Origin: Bin87 sp965115825
GTDB taxonomy: Bacteria; Chloroflexota; Dehalococcoidia; Lucifugimonadales; UBA3495
DNA: 64,000 nucleotides
Direction: 5' to 3'
NCBI GenBank assembly: GCA_965115825.1
Contig: OZ220464.1
Coordinates: 2,604,001-2,668,000 of the forward strand
The notes under the pieces were generated by a model, which was given only the letters and a program-made list of their open reading frames with translations, was not told where the DNA came from and ran no database searches. Position 1 is the stretch's first letter, and the number at the start of each line of letters is the position of its first letter. Below, one piece after another: positions 42,148 through 51,400 of this stretch. Position numbers and translations under genes: made by a program.

Positions 42148-43962
42148 TCAGCAGGACGGCAGATGGCGTAAATCGTACATATCATTATACCTGACGTAAC
42201 GGAAGTGCGACGGCACGCACCCGGTCAACCAGTTGTTACCGAGGTAAATCTGCTCTAATCTCCTGAGGTTCCCCAGTTCCCTCGGTATCGGGCCTGATAA
42301 CCCATTATGGTGGAGAGACAATTTTGTCAAGTTAGACAGGTTCCCCAGCTCTCTCGGTATCCCGCCCGACAACCGGTTATGGAAAAGCTGCAAAAATCTC
42401 AAATTGCGGAGGTTCCCCAGCGACGCCGGTATCCCGCCGCTCAACTGGTTGGCGCCAAGCCCCAAAAATCCCAAATTGCGGAGGTTCCCCAGCGACGCCG
42501 GTATCCCGCCGCTCAACCGGTTATTGATGAGATCCAAACTTACCAAATCGCTGAGATTTCCCAGCGATGCCGGTATCCTGCCGCTCAGGTCGTTGGAATT
42601 GAAACTCAAGTATCTCAGGCTGCTCAGATCCCCCAGCGACGCCGGTATCTCTCCAACCAGCCCGCTACTGTACAGAGCCAAGCTTGTGACGCAACCATCA
42701 CGGTTAGTATCGACCGTTTCCCATTCTCCCAATGGTTTATCAGACAGCCAATTGCGGTTGTGAGCCCAGGCAGGCCCGTCCGTATTATCGAAAAGTTCGA
42801 CCAGCACGGCCCGGTCCCGTGCGATACAGGCGGCGACTGCCGGGGTTGGGGTTGGCGTCAACGTCGGCGTGGCCGTAGGTGTGGCCGTAGGCGTCGGAGT
42901 TCCGGTGGCCGTTGGCGTTGCCGTCGCTGTTGCGGTCGGCGTAAGTGTTGGAGTTCCTGTTGTGGTGGGTGTTGCCGTCGGTGTTGGAGTATGAGTAGCC
43001 GTAGGAGTCGGCATGAGCGTCGGCGTAGCCGTTTCCGACGGTTCAAGCGTTGGCGTCGCCGTCGGCGTAGCTGTCGCAGTAGCCGTAACTGTCGGCGTTG
43101 GCGTCGCCGTCCGAGATGGCAGAGTTGCCCCAGTGGCTCCCGGTATTGGCGTCGTTGTTGGCGTCGCCGTCGCGGATGGCGCAGTGGTTGGCGTGGGTGT
43201 TGCGGACGGCGCGGTGGTGGGTGTGGCCGTTGCAGTGGGCGTTGGCGTAACCGTCGCCGTCGGTATTGGCGTCGCCGTCCGAGATGGCAGGATTGTCGCA
43301 GTGGCTCCCGGCATTGGCGTCGGTGTCGCCGTCGCCGTTGATGCGTTGGTCGCAGTAGCTGTTGGCGTAGGCGTGGCCGTTGGCGCGCCGGTCGCAGTGG
43401 CCGACGGAGACGCCGCGCTTGTAGCGGTTGCCCCCAGCGTTGGCGCGCTGGTCGGCGCCTCTGTTACGCCGGCAATCTCCGTCGGCGCGGGGATTGCCGG
43501 AGCGTCTGTCGGGATGGAGGTTCCCGTCGGCGCGGGGGTTGTAGGCGCAGTAGTCGGGGCAACGGTTGCCGTTGGCGTGGGAGACGCGTGGGTCGGGAAA
43601 GGCACACTGATAGCAATCGGCCCCAAGGTAGGGTAAGGCGTGGCGGACGCGGCCGGCGGGAACGTCGGGTCAGGCGGCTGGGGTGGAATCGCCGGCGTTG
43701 GGGTTGCGCCGGATGCCATGGCCGGCCGATCCTCCTCCTGGCAGGAAGGCAGCAGGTATGCGGTCAACGCCGCCAACAGCAGCAACAGCAGCCCAACGAG
43801 TAAGAGTTTCAGCCACCCGGGAATGCGCCGGCGCCGGCCGGCATCATCGTTTGCCGCGCTGGCGTCGTCTGCCCGGCCCTCACCGTCATCGTCCGCTTTG
43901 CCATCGGCATCGCCGGGCGCCGGGTCTTCGCCCCCATCGTATGTAATCCAGTGTCTTATCAC
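42148..43962 (-). CDS. Membrane-anchored leucine-rich-repeat protein with Thr/Pro stalk
   Basis: 604 aa. An acidic cytoplasmic N terminus (1-45), RRRR stop-transfer signal, one transmembrane helix (about 50-72), then about 310 residues of TPTPTATAT-type low complexity, then an N-cap (LFDNTDGPAWAHNRNWLSDK) and about 6 plant-type LRRs of 24 residues (GGIPASLGNLRNLxxLxLxxN). Cys at the end may cap the fold. Such eukaryote-like LRR proteins on the cell surface serve adhesion or host contact in other bacteria. Repeats make the length prone to change. Confidence 0.9.
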   Translation of the reverse strand: MIRHWITYDGGEDPAPGDADGKADDDGEGRADDASAANDDAGRRRRIPGWLKLLLVGLLLLLLAALTAYLLPSCQEEDRPAMASGATPTPAIPPQPPDPTFPPAASATPYPTLGPIAISVPFPTHASPTPTATVAPTTAPTTPAPTGTSIPTDAPAIPAPTEIAGVTEAPTSAPTLGATATSAASPSATATGAPTATPTPTATATNASTATATPTPMPGATATILPSRTATPIPTATVTPTPTATATPTTAPSATPTPTTAPSATATPTTTPIPGATGATLPSRTATPTPTVTATATATPTATPTLEPSETATPTLMPTPTATHTPTPTATPTTTGTPTLTPTATATATPTATGTPTPTATPTATPTLTPTPTPAVAACIARDRAVLVELFDNTDGPAWAHNRNWLSDKPLGEWETVDTNRDGCVTSLALYSSGLVGEIPASLGDLSSLRYLSFNSNDLSGRIPASLGNLSDLVSLDLINNRLSGGIPASLGNLRNLGFLGLGANQLSGGIPASLGNLRNLRFLQLFHNRLSGGIPRELGNLSNLTKLSLHHNGLSGPIPRELGNLRRLEQIYLGNNWLTGCVPSHFRYVRYNDMYDLRHLPSC

Positions 43963-44091
43963 GGGACAATGCTCTGATTTTGCCGTGCTCTGTCAGCCAA
44001 ACCCCACAGCGCGGGAACTCCCCGAAAGTCGCCGATATCAACACGTGCCGGAACCGGAATGATATTATACGGCGGTATTACACTGGGCGCT

Positions 44092-44490
44092 ATGATGGAA
44101 CGATTATTCACGCTGGAAGATGCCAACGGGCTGACGCCATGGCTGGAAGAGCGGTTCGCGGCCATGTCGCCGTTGCGGGCGGAATTGGTGGAATGTCAGG
44201 AAACGCTGCTGTCGCTGTTGCGTCGCCGGCGCAGCAACGGACACTCCAGCAGCGAGGAGGAGATAGCGGCGGCGGAGAACCGGGTTGCCCGGCTGACCCG
44301 GCGGCTACAGGATGCCGTGTCCGAAATAACCGACCGGGGCATCCTGGTGCGGGACATCGGCCAGGGACTGGTGGACTTTCCCTCCCGCCGGGAGGGCGAA
44401 ATCGTGTACCTGTGCTGGCGCAGAGGCGAGCCGCGGGTCGCCTGGTGGCATCCCACGGACACGGGCTTTGCCGGGCGGAGGCCGTTGTGA
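44092..44490 (+). CDS. DUF2203 family protein
   Basis: 132 aa from ATG 44092 (MMERLFTLEDANGLTPWLEE), the usual DUF2203 start; an upstream ATG at 44059 is also in frame. The middle is a coiled-coil-like helix pair, and the C terminus has ILVRDIGQGLVDFPSRREG and YLCWRRGEPRVAWWH, the family signature. The function is unknown. Confidence 0.85.
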   Translation: MMERLFTLEDANGLTPWLEERFAAMSPLRAELVECQETLLSLLRRRRSNGHSSSEEEIAAAENRVARLTRRLQDAVSEITDRGILVRDIGQGLVDFPSRREGEIVYLCWRRGEPRVAWWHPTDTGFAGRRPL

Positions 44491-44519
44491 TGCGCCGGCG
44501 CAACGCTTTGCCGCGGGCT

Positions 44520-45269
44520 TTACCGGCTTCGCAGCTCCACCAGGGCGGCGCGGATTTCATCGGCGTGGACGGCGTAGAAAGTTCCCACCACCGTGCCGCC
44601 GGCTTCCGTAGCGCGGACGGCGGCGCGCGCCATGCCGATTACCTCGCCCTGCCCATTGAGCACCGGGCCGCCGCTGTCGCCGGGGTCAATGGCCGCGTCC
44701 ATTTCCAGGTTGCGGCCGTAGCTGTCGGGGCCGAAGTTGGTGATTTGGGAAAGGATGCCCGCGTTGGCCTTGGGCGAACCTACCGCGCCTTCGCGCCTGA
44801 CGCCGCTGCCCGAAAAGCCCAAGGCCAGTAGCGGCGTAGCGATGTCGTCAATGGTGGCGTCGCCCAGGGGCAGCGGCTTGGCGTAGGGGCCGGGCTCATC
44901 CTGTTCGATATCATAGCGCAGCAGGGCTACGTCCCGCCGTTCGTCCCGGCCGGCTACGCTGGCGGTAAAAGCGGGAGCCGCCGCCTGGCGCACCAGTACC
45001 TGATCCTGCCCCGCCACCACGTGGGCGGCGGTAACTATCAAGCCCGGTTCCAGCAGCCAGCCGGCGCCGTGCTGCCGGTTGGCAGGATCGATGTAAAACA
45101 CCGATGGGCGGGCCTGGTGATAGAGACGGTTCAGGTCGGGCGATGCCGACGCTGCGGCGGTGGCGGCGGCGCGCTCGATGCGGGCGTCCAGTTCAGCGTC
45201 GGACGGGGCGCAGGCTGCAATCGCCAATACCGACGCCAGCATCAGCGCAGTCGCCAACGCCCGCATCAC
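44520..45269 (-). CDS. Trypsin-like serine protease, lipoprotein (S1C-like)
   Basis: 249 aa. Lipoprotein signal ALMLASVLAIAACAP with the lipobox Cys at about 20. The catalytic triad is visible as TAAHVVAG (His), RDVALLRY (Asp) and GDSGGPVLNG (Ser). No PDZ domain follows, so it is shorter than DegP/HtrA. It should act on the outer face of the membrane. It faces the DUF2203 gene across 30 bp. Confidence 0.9.
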   Translation of the reverse strand: MMRALATALMLASVLAIAACAPSDAELDARIERAAATAAASASPDLNRLYHQARPSVFYIDPANRQHGAGWLLEPGLIVTAAHVVAGQDQVLVRQAAAPAFTASVAGRDERRDVALLRYDIEQDEPGPYAKPLPLGDATIDDIATPLLALGFSGSGVRREGAVGSPKANAGILSQITNFGPDSYGRNLEMDAAIDPGDSGGPVLNGQGEVIGMARAAVRATEAGGTVVGTFYAVHADEIRAALVELRSR

Positions 45270-45290
45270 GCATCAAGAGAAGCGGCGCCG

Positions 45291-46790
45291 CTAGATGAAG
45301 CGGGCCTGCTCTCGGGGCGCGTCGGCATAGTCGATATACACGGTGATAACCTCGCTGAAGAAGTCCACGGCCTCCACGCCCTGCTCCCGCTGGCCCACGC
45401 CGGAGGCTTTGAGGCCGCCGAAGGGCAGATGCACTTCGCCGCCCAGCGTAGGCGCGTTGACGTGAACCATTCCGGCGTCCACGGTGTTAATGTAGCGGAA
45501 GGCCCGGGGGATGTCCCTGGTATAAACCGAAGACGACAGCCCGAACTTGACGCTGTTGGAAATCTCCACGGCGTGCTCCAGGTCGCGAGCCCGGAACACG
45601 GTGAGCACCGGGCCGAAAATCTCTTCGCGGGCGATGCGCATATCGGGGGTAACGTCGGTGAAAATGGTGGGTTCCACGTACCAGCCTTCATCATAAACGC
45701 CGCCGGATAGAGTGCGACCGCCAAAAGCTACCGTCGCGCCTTCCTCACGGCCCACCGCGATGTAATCGCTGACCGTGCGCTGCTGGGATTCGCTGGCCAG
45801 AGGGCTGACGTCAACGCCGTCTTCCAGCCCGTCCCCGATAGTGAGCCTGGAAGTGCGCTCAACCAGCTCGGCCATGAATCGCTCATACACGCCGTCTTCA
45901 ACAATGACCCGGCTGGTGGCGGTGCAGCGCTGCCCGGTAGAGCCGAAAGCGCCTTGCACGATGCCGCCCAGAGCCTTGTCCAGGTCGGCGTCGGCCAGCA
46001 GGATAACGGCGTTCTTGCCACCCATTTCGGCCTGCACCTTCTTGAGCAGCGACGCGCCGCGCGTGTACAGGTCGGTGCCGATTTCAGTGCTGCCGGTGAA
46101 AGATATGCCGGCCACGTCGGGAGACTCCACCAGCGCGTTGCCCACGCTGCCGCCGGGCCCGGTGATGAGGTTCAGCACGCCGGGCGGGACGCCGGCCTCC
46201 TCAAACACCTCGGTGAGCTTGACCGCGCAAAGGGGCGTGCTGGACGCCGGCTTGAAGATGATGGCATTGCCGCATATCAGCGCCGGCGCCATCTTCCACG
46301 CCGGTATGGCGATGGGAAAGTTCCACGGCGTGATGATTCCAACCACCCCCAGAGGCCGGCGCACCGTGTAGGCGACGGTGTTGGGCAGCTCCGACGGCGT
46401 GGTGTAGCCGAACATCCGGCGGCCCTCGCCGGCCGCGTACTCCATAATGTTCATGGCCCGCTTAACCTCGCCGCGAGCGTCGGGCAGGGGTTTCCCCTCT
46501 TCCTCGGTGATGGTGCGGGCGATTTCCTCAGCGCGCCGCTCCATAATATCCATAGCGCGGAACAGAACCTGGGCGCGCACCGGCGCCGGCGTGTCGGCCC
46601 AGCCGGCAGCGGCCTCGGCGGCGGCGGAAACGGCGCGCAGGGTATCCTCCGGGTTGGACAGCTGGAAATGGCCCAGCAGCCGGTCTTTGTGCGCCGGGTT
46701 ATAGACGGAGTAGGTGCGCCCGGAGTCGGAAGGCGTCCATTGCCCGGCAATGAAGTTGTGGTAAGTGCGAATGTCGGCGGCGGTAGTCAT
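45291..46790 (-). CDS. NAD(P)-dependent aldehyde dehydrogenase
   Basis: 499 aa. ALDH motifs: TPWNFPIAIPAWKMAPAL, FKPASSTP, SFTGSTEIG, the general-base Glu in VQAEMGGKNAVI, catalytic Cys in FGSTGQRCTATSR, and EEIFGPVLTVF. The overall pattern resembles 2,5-dioxovalerate (ketoglutaric semialdehyde) dehydrogenases, but substrate assignment is uncertain. It ends 22 bp before the start of the protease gene downstream. Confidence 0.93.
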   Translation of the reverse strand: MTTAADIRTYHNFIAGQWTPSDSGRTYSVYNPAHKDRLLGHFQLSNPEDTLRAVSAAAEAAAGWADTPAPVRAQVLFRAMDIMERRAEEIARTITEEEGKPLPDARGEVKRAMNIMEYAAGEGRRMFGYTTPSELPNTVAYTVRRPLGVVGIITPWNFPIAIPAWKMAPALICGNAIIFKPASSTPLCAVKLTEVFEEAGVPPGVLNLITGPGGSVGNALVESPDVAGISFTGSTEIGTDLYTRGASLLKKVQAEMGGKNAVILLADADLDKALGGIVQGAFGSTGQRCTATSRVIVEDGVYERFMAELVERTSRLTIGDGLEDGVDVSPLASESQQRTVSDYIAVGREEGATVAFGGRTLSGGVYDEGWYVEPTIFTDVTPDMRIAREEIFGPVLTVFRARDLEHAVEISNSVKFGLSSSVYTRDIPRAFRYINTVDAGMVHVNAPTLGGEVHLPFGGLKASGVGQREQGVEAVDFFSEVITVYIDYADAPREQARFI

Positions 46791-46899
46791 CGTAAGTTGC
46801 TGGCTCCTGGGTAGCGCTGAAATGGAGATAGCGCGCGTGCGGGTAAGCGAACACCCCGCAGAATACTACCGGGAACGGCCGCCGGCAAGCGGGCAGCGG

Positions 46900-46928
46900 T
46901 TGAACCATCAGACGGTGGAGCCTATTAT
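46900..46928 (+). promoter_or_regulatory. Sigma-70-type promoter before the CopG-type antitoxin
   Basis: TTGAAC (46900-46905), 17-bp spacer, TATTAT (46923-46928), 59 bp before ATG 46988. Confidence 0.55.
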
Positions 46929-46987
46929 GAGGTTATGGCCCGGCCGGTCACCCATCAGGAACGTAGGCACTGTCAGGAGTGCACGTG

Positions 46988-47233
46988 ATGAAACCCGAAC
47001 AACCCCCGTCTAAAGACCTGATTCCTCATTTCGCCCTGCGGGAAGAGATAGCCGAATTCTGGGACACCCACGATTTCACCGACTACTGGGACCAACACCA
47101 ACCCATCTCAGTAACATTTGGCGACGACTTGCGTTCTCCCATCGCCATAAACCTGGAGCCGGAAACCAGGCGGCAGGTATCCAAAGCGGCCAGCGATATT
47201 GGCGCCGAACCTGATGACCTCGTGCGCCATTAG
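46988..47233 (+). CDS. CopG-type antitoxin (BrnA-like), apparently orphan
   Basis: 81 aa. The segment IPHFALREEIAEFWDTHDF followed by TDYWDQHQP is the hallmark of COG5304/CopG antitoxins. The C-terminal ribbon-helix-helix is seen as SPIAINLEPETRRQVSKAAS. AGGAG lies 9 nt before the ATG. Antitoxins of this type sit next to a BrnT/HigB-like toxin, but none is found in 47234-47477 or upstream, so it may be solitary. Confidence 0.8.
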   Translation: MKPEQPPSKDLIPHFALREEIAEFWDTHDFTDYWDQHQPISVTFGDDLRSPIAINLEPETRRQVSKAASDIGAEPDDLVRH

Positions 47234-47477
47234 ATAACGAACGCCCTCCGCGCCCTCGCCGCCAATTGAAAACCGACCAGCGCCCTATCAGCTGACGCGC
47301 GCTATGCCGGGGCAGCTGCCAAACCCGGCGATAACTTGGCTGCAACCGGCGGCTCGCATCACCGTCGCGCGCAAAGATGCCGGGGATGGTGGAAAGCAAC
47401 GCGCGCGCCTCCCGAACTCCCCTCATCCCCGCCACATCAGTTGCCATGCGTGGCTCAATCCCAGCATAGGCCAGCGG

Positions 47478-48323
47478 CTAACTTTCCAGAACCACGTTGT
47501 CAATCAGCCGCACCGACCCCAGCCGCGCTGCCGCAGCCATCATCACCCGCCGCCCCGCGCCAACCGCGTCCACCGCCGCCATCGTATCCGCATCCACCAC
47601 GCTGACGTAATCCACTGCGGACACCAGCCGCTCCTCCTCCAAAACCGCCAACGCAGCCGACCGCAGCCGCCCGGCGTCGCGCTCGCCGGCTTGCCACCGG
47701 GATTCGGCGGCGCGCAATGCGCGGTACACTACCGGAGCGGCGGCGCGCTGTTCCGGCGTGAGATAGGCGTTGCGACTGCTCATCGCCAGGCCGTCGGGCT
47801 CCCGGATGGTAGGCATGGTTACGACTGCGACGCCCAGGTTGAGGTCAGCGTTCATCTTGCGGATGACGGCTGCCTGCTGCCCGTCCTTCTGGCCGAAGTA
47901 AGCGCGGTCGGGCCGCGTGATGGTGAACAGCTTGGCGACCACCGTAGCCACCCCACGAAAGTGGCCGGGCCGCACCGCCCCCTCCATCTCCTGGGCGGCT
48001 GCCCCTGGTTCAACCCAGGTGTCAAAGCCGTCGGGATAGATTTCAGACGGCGGCGGCGCAAACACCACGTCGGCGCCCTGGGCCGCCAGCAGTTCCAGGT
48101 CGCGCTCAAAGCTGCGGGGGTAGGCGGCAAAGTCCTCGCCGGCGCCGAACTGGGTCGGGTTGACAAATATGGAGACTACCATGGCGGCGTTGTCCATCCG
48201 CGCCCGGCGGGTCAGCGACAGGTGCCCATCGTGCAGCGCCCCCATCGTAGGAACCAAACCCAGCGGGCGCGCCGCCTCCCGGCGCCAGGCCATCATTTCC
48301 CGGCAAGTTTCAACAACCTGCAT
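47478..48323 (-). CDS. panC: Pantothenate synthetase
   Basis: 281 aa from ATG 48323, the usual PanC size; a GTG at 48368 overlapping the previous stop (GTGA) would add 15 residues. Motifs: LGLVPTMGALHDGHLSL (HxGH-like), VSIFVNPTQFGAGEDFAAYP, YFGQKDGQQAAVIRKM and MSSRNAYL. It condenses pantoate with beta-alanine using ATP. Closely packed behind the HerA-like pair although functionally unrelated. Confidence 0.95.
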   Translation of the reverse strand: MQVVETCREMMAWRREAARPLGLVPTMGALHDGHLSLTRRARMDNAAMVVSIFVNPTQFGAGEDFAAYPRSFERDLELLAAQGADVVFAPPPSEIYPDGFDTWVEPGAAAQEMEGAVRPGHFRGVATVVAKLFTITRPDRAYFGQKDGQQAAVIRKMNADLNLGVAVVTMPTIREPDGLAMSSRNAYLTPEQRAAAPVVYRALRAAESRWQAGERDAGRLRSAALAVLEEERLVSAVDYVSVVDADTMAAVDAVGAGRRVMMAAAARLGSVRLIDNVVLES

Positions 48324-48364
48324 CGTCAAATATCCCGAATAGCCGGTGCATCGCTGTAAAACGC

Positions 48365-50071
48365 TCACCCCGGAGGAAACAGCTCGTCAATCTCACGCTG
48401 CATCCGCTCGGCGTCGTTCTCCGCCAGCGCTCCCGCGCCGATAGTCGCCCCGCCGGCAGCCACCGCCATATCCGCGTAAAACGACTCGTCGTAATCGCGG
48501 GGGCGGACTACCACCGGCATGGGAACGGCGTGGCCGAAGACCAGCGCCTGCTGCTTGCTGTCCAGCCGGGCCAGAACGCCCCGCAGCTGGCCGGCGTCCC
48601 GCGCTCCCATCAGCGCCGCGTTCATATCCCGGTCATCGTTGAGGGCGCATAACAGGCGGGTTCCCAGCTGGCTCATCACCTCGGAGGCGATGCCGCTGGG
48701 ACGCTGGTCAACAATCATCAGCGTAACGTTGTACTTGCGCAGCTCCCGGGCAATGGCGCCGAAAATGGTCTGGGAGGCCACCTCCGGCGTCAGAAACTTA
48801 TGGGCTTCTTCAATGAATATCACCAGAGGACGCGGTTCATCGCCCTGGCCGCCGTCCGCCAGCTCCTTGTTGCGTACCCAGGTTTCGTGGATGCGTCGGG
48901 TCAGCAGGTTGCTCACCAGCACATAAGCCGCCGTGTTGCGCCCATACTGCCCGAACTCCAGCACCACATGGCTCCCCCGTTGCAGATGCTCAATGATGCC
49001 GCCGGCGCTGCCGCCGCCCTCGCCCCGGTCTGACAGAAACCCGAACCGTTTCCAGGCCGATAGCCGGCGATTCAGCGTCTGCAAGGCCGCCAGATTCACG
49101 CCAATCTCGCCGGCCAGTTCGCCGACTTCGGCGCTGTTTAGATCCAGGAATGAGCGCAGCCACGCGCCCCGTCCGAAACGTCGCTCCAAGTCCCACGCCG
49201 TCGCCGCCGCCACCTCGGACAGGTTGAGCAGATCGCGCAGTACCTCAATGTCGGCCGGCTCGATTTCATCGTAGCCGATGCGAACCACGCCGTCCGGAGT
49301 TACTCCGCGCCGGCGGCTGCTGGCCTCGTCCAGCGTGAAAGTCACCACGCGGCTGGGAAAGAGCTGCTTGAGGCCCTTTACCTGCCGCCCGCGGTCATTG
49401 TCCTGCCCCTGCCAGCCGTATTCGCTCTCCATGTCAAACACCAGCGACACGGCGTCACCTTCTTTCACCAGGCCGGCCAGCAGCATCCGGGCCAGAAACG
49501 TCTTGCCGGAACCCGACGCGCCGAACACGCCCACCGAGCGTTTCGCCAGCTCCTCCAGGTTCAGCCGAATCGACGCCGCCTCCATTCCCTGGGGCGAGCC
49601 CAGCGTGAAAGCCCCGGCGTCCCGTGCGCTGAACACCGCGTCAATGTCCGCCTGCGATGCCGCATATGCCGGGGCGAAATGCTCCGGTATCGTTTTCGCC
49701 GCCTCCGACGCTGCCATCCCGCTGCCCGCCAACGGCGCCGTCATACTCGGCATTACCGACAGCTGGCCGTAGGCCACGGCGCCGGCCAGCGCTTCCACCG
49801 TCAAATCATCCGCGCTTTCGGGCGCGAAGTGGCGCAGGCCGTCGTCAACCGCCCGCAGTTCCAGGTCGGTAACCACCCCGAAGAACCGCTGTCGTCGGCC
49901 CTGAATCGTCACGAACGACCCGACGGCGATGTCTTCCACCGACGCGCCGGCCCCGGCGTCCAGCCGCACGTCCAGCCCGCGGGATAAAGAGCCGCCCACT
50001 ACCACTCCCAGCCGGCGCAGCCCGCCGGACAGGCGGCCGTTCCGTCCAATAACGTCGTAGCGCCCCGTCAT
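48365..50071 (-). CDS. HerA-like ATPase (DUF87/FtsK-HerA superfamily)
   Basis: 568 aa. An N-terminal beta-barrel-like part (GSFVTIQGRRQRFFGVVTDL) precedes the ATPase core: Walker A GASGSGKT at 184-191, Walker B PLVIFIEEAHKF around 410, sensor IVDQRPSGIASEV, and an arginine-finger-like segment further on. HerA pumps DNA through a hexameric ring with NurA in archaea; bacterial relatives serve DNA processing or phage defence. No nuclease gene adjoins. It overlaps its partner by ATGA. Confidence 0.88.
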   Translation of the reverse strand: MTGRYDVIGRNGRLSGGLRRLGVVVGGSLSRGLDVRLDAGAGASVEDIAVGSFVTIQGRRQRFFGVVTDLELRAVDDGLRHFAPESADDLTVEALAGAVAYGQLSVMPSMTAPLAGSGMAASEAAKTIPEHFAPAYAASQADIDAVFSARDAGAFTLGSPQGMEAASIRLNLEELAKRSVGVFGASGSGKTFLARMLLAGLVKEGDAVSLVFDMESEYGWQGQDNDRGRQVKGLKQLFPSRVVTFTLDEASSRRRGVTPDGVVRIGYDEIEPADIEVLRDLLNLSEVAAATAWDLERRFGRGAWLRSFLDLNSAEVGELAGEIGVNLAALQTLNRRLSAWKRFGFLSDRGEGGGSAGGIIEHLQRGSHVVLEFGQYGRNTAAYVLVSNLLTRRIHETWVRNKELADGGQGDEPRPLVIFIEEAHKFLTPEVASQTIFGAIARELRKYNVTLMIVDQRPSGIASEVMSQLGTRLLCALNDDRDMNAALMGARDAGQLRGVLARLDSKQQALVFGHAVPMPVVVRPRDYDESFYADMAVAAGGATIGAGALAENDAERMQREIDELFPPG

Positions 50072-50661
50072 CGCGCCATCTCGCGCAGCAAAGCCTGTAG
50101 CCGCAGCGGTTCGCGGGACAATTCCGCCGCCAGGGTTCGGCCGGCGCGCCGGAGAAACCCTCCGCCATCCGCTGTTGCGCCGGCGGCCAGTCGCACGAAA
50201 CTCGCCAGGGCCGCATCGCCCCCCGGCGAACCGTCGGCCAACAGCAGGCGCAAACAGCCCAGTTCGCCAGCAAAGTCAGCCATTTCGGCGCCGTCGCAAA
50301 CGAACACAAAGGCGTGCAGATTCGGCGGCCGCTCCGGCAGCCCATGCCTGACCGCAAGCCCGGCCCGATGTCCGACTATCGTAGCGGTGAACCTGGTAGT
50401 CAGCATCGTAGCCAGCTGCGGATTCGCCGCGTAAAGTTCATCCTCCGATTCCAGGCCAACGCCCCGGGGCGCCAGCGGACGGCTGGGATCCAGCGGCTCG
50501 TTGCGTATTTCGCGCACCACAGCGTACACCGGAGGCGCCCCGATGCGAACCAACGCGCCCAGCGGCGGCGGCGCGTGCAACTGATAACACTGCGCGTCCA
50601 CCCGCTCCGTGTGGGAAACCGTCACCTCGCCAACCCGCTGCCCAACCTGCGTATTACTCAT
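50068..50661 (-). CDS. HAS-barrel protein, partner of HerA-like ATPase
   Basis: 197 aa. The first 80 residues form a HAS-barrel-like beta domain (VGEVTVSHTERVDAQCYQLH, LGALVRIGAPPVYAVVREIR), as found at the N terminus of HerA proteins. The rest is helical with no known motif. The 4-bp overlap with the ATPase gene points to a stoichiometric complex. Confidence 0.7.
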   Translation of the reverse strand: MSNTQVGQRVGEVTVSHTERVDAQCYQLHAPPPLGALVRIGAPPVYAVVREIRNEPLDPSRPLAPRGVGLESEDELYAANPQLATMLTTRFTATIVGHRAGLAVRHGLPERPPNLHAFVFVCDGAEMADFAGELGCLRLLLADGSPGGDAALASFVRLAAGATADGGGFLRRAGRTLAAELSREPLRLQALLREMAR

Positions 50662-50780
50662 ATCAACCCGGCCTGCGGCGTCAAATCGCTGCGTGATTGT
50701 AGCACGGCGGCAATAGCCCAGGCCCTTCTACCCCAAACCCCAACCATCCCAGCCCACCATCATTCACTCCCACCATCCCC

Positions 50781-50873
50781 ATCCTGAAAATCCCCAAATC
50801 CTGATTCTGACAATCCCCACACCCCCACCCCCCATCCTGAAAATCCCCAAATCCGGTAAATCCTGATTCTGAC
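50781..50873 (-). repeat. Two dispersed GTCAGAATC/GGATT blocks, inverted orientation
   Basis: Copies at 50781-50811 and 50834-50873, both read GTCAGAATC to GGAT on the - strand. No hairpin part accompanies them. Between the HAS-barrel gene and the promoter at 50885. Confidence 0.85.
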
Positions 50874-50884
50874 AAAACCCCCAT

Positions 50885-50912
50885 TTGCAAAACCGTACCA
50901 CCGTGCTACAAT
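50885..50912 (+). promoter_or_regulatory. Strong sigma-70-type promoter, no gene assigned
   Basis: TTGCAA (50885-50890), 16-bp spacer, TACAAT (50907-50912). It points into the gene-less stretch that follows. Confidence 0.6.
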
Positions 50913-51400
50913 ATCCCCGTCAGGCTCATCCAACGGCCCCGCGCGAACCGTCGGATACCCGTCCCAGCCCAGTGCACAGGCCAGGACACCGCCCGACATC
51001 ACAACTGAATAGGAGTCTCACGGGGTTCAGGACATCACGGTCTAATCCGCCGCATCCGTACTGTGCGGCATGTCGGATCCATTGCACCACTGTGGTGCGC
51101 CGGAGGTCGGTCACATTACCCGGCTGGCGCACCCAGCACGGCGGGCGTCACCACCGCTGCGCGAGGACGGGCGCTGCGCAAGCAGCCGTTAGCACGCGCA
51201 AGACTAGGACGTAAATAGCAAGCCACGCTCTCGGGCCGTAGCGCCGACATCCTGAACCCCCAGGAACCCAACCCAGAATCCACCGACCGACCCAAAAGGA
51301 GGCAAACAACCACCATGAACACCATCAACCCCACCACCCGCGCCCCACCACCCGGCGCCGCAACACATCCGGGAGCCCCATCCCGATTCCCACGCCCGGT
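50913..51400 (+). other. Gene-less, promoter-led stretch, possible structured RNA or leader
   Basis: About 490 nt with no recognisable protein on either strand. Hairpins are visible, for example CCGCA...TGCGG (51049-51067) and GCACCA CTG TGGTGC near 51083. Near the end a perfect AAGGAGG (51296-51302) lies 12 nt before ATG 51315, opening a frame that runs into the tRNA gene and so is probably a remnant. It is not rRNA, tmRNA or RNase P RNA as far as I can see. Confidence 0.4.

Noticed and set aside
42840..43640. Long + strand frames of 207-344 aa opposite the LRR protein
   Set aside because: Mirror of the Thr/Pro low-complexity coding region; composition-driven.
50940..51000. Cobalamin riboswitch (GGCCAGGACACC resembles the B12-box core)
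   Set aside because: The upstream GTGnAAnTCC and CCCGCCACTG elements are absent and no B12-related gene follows.
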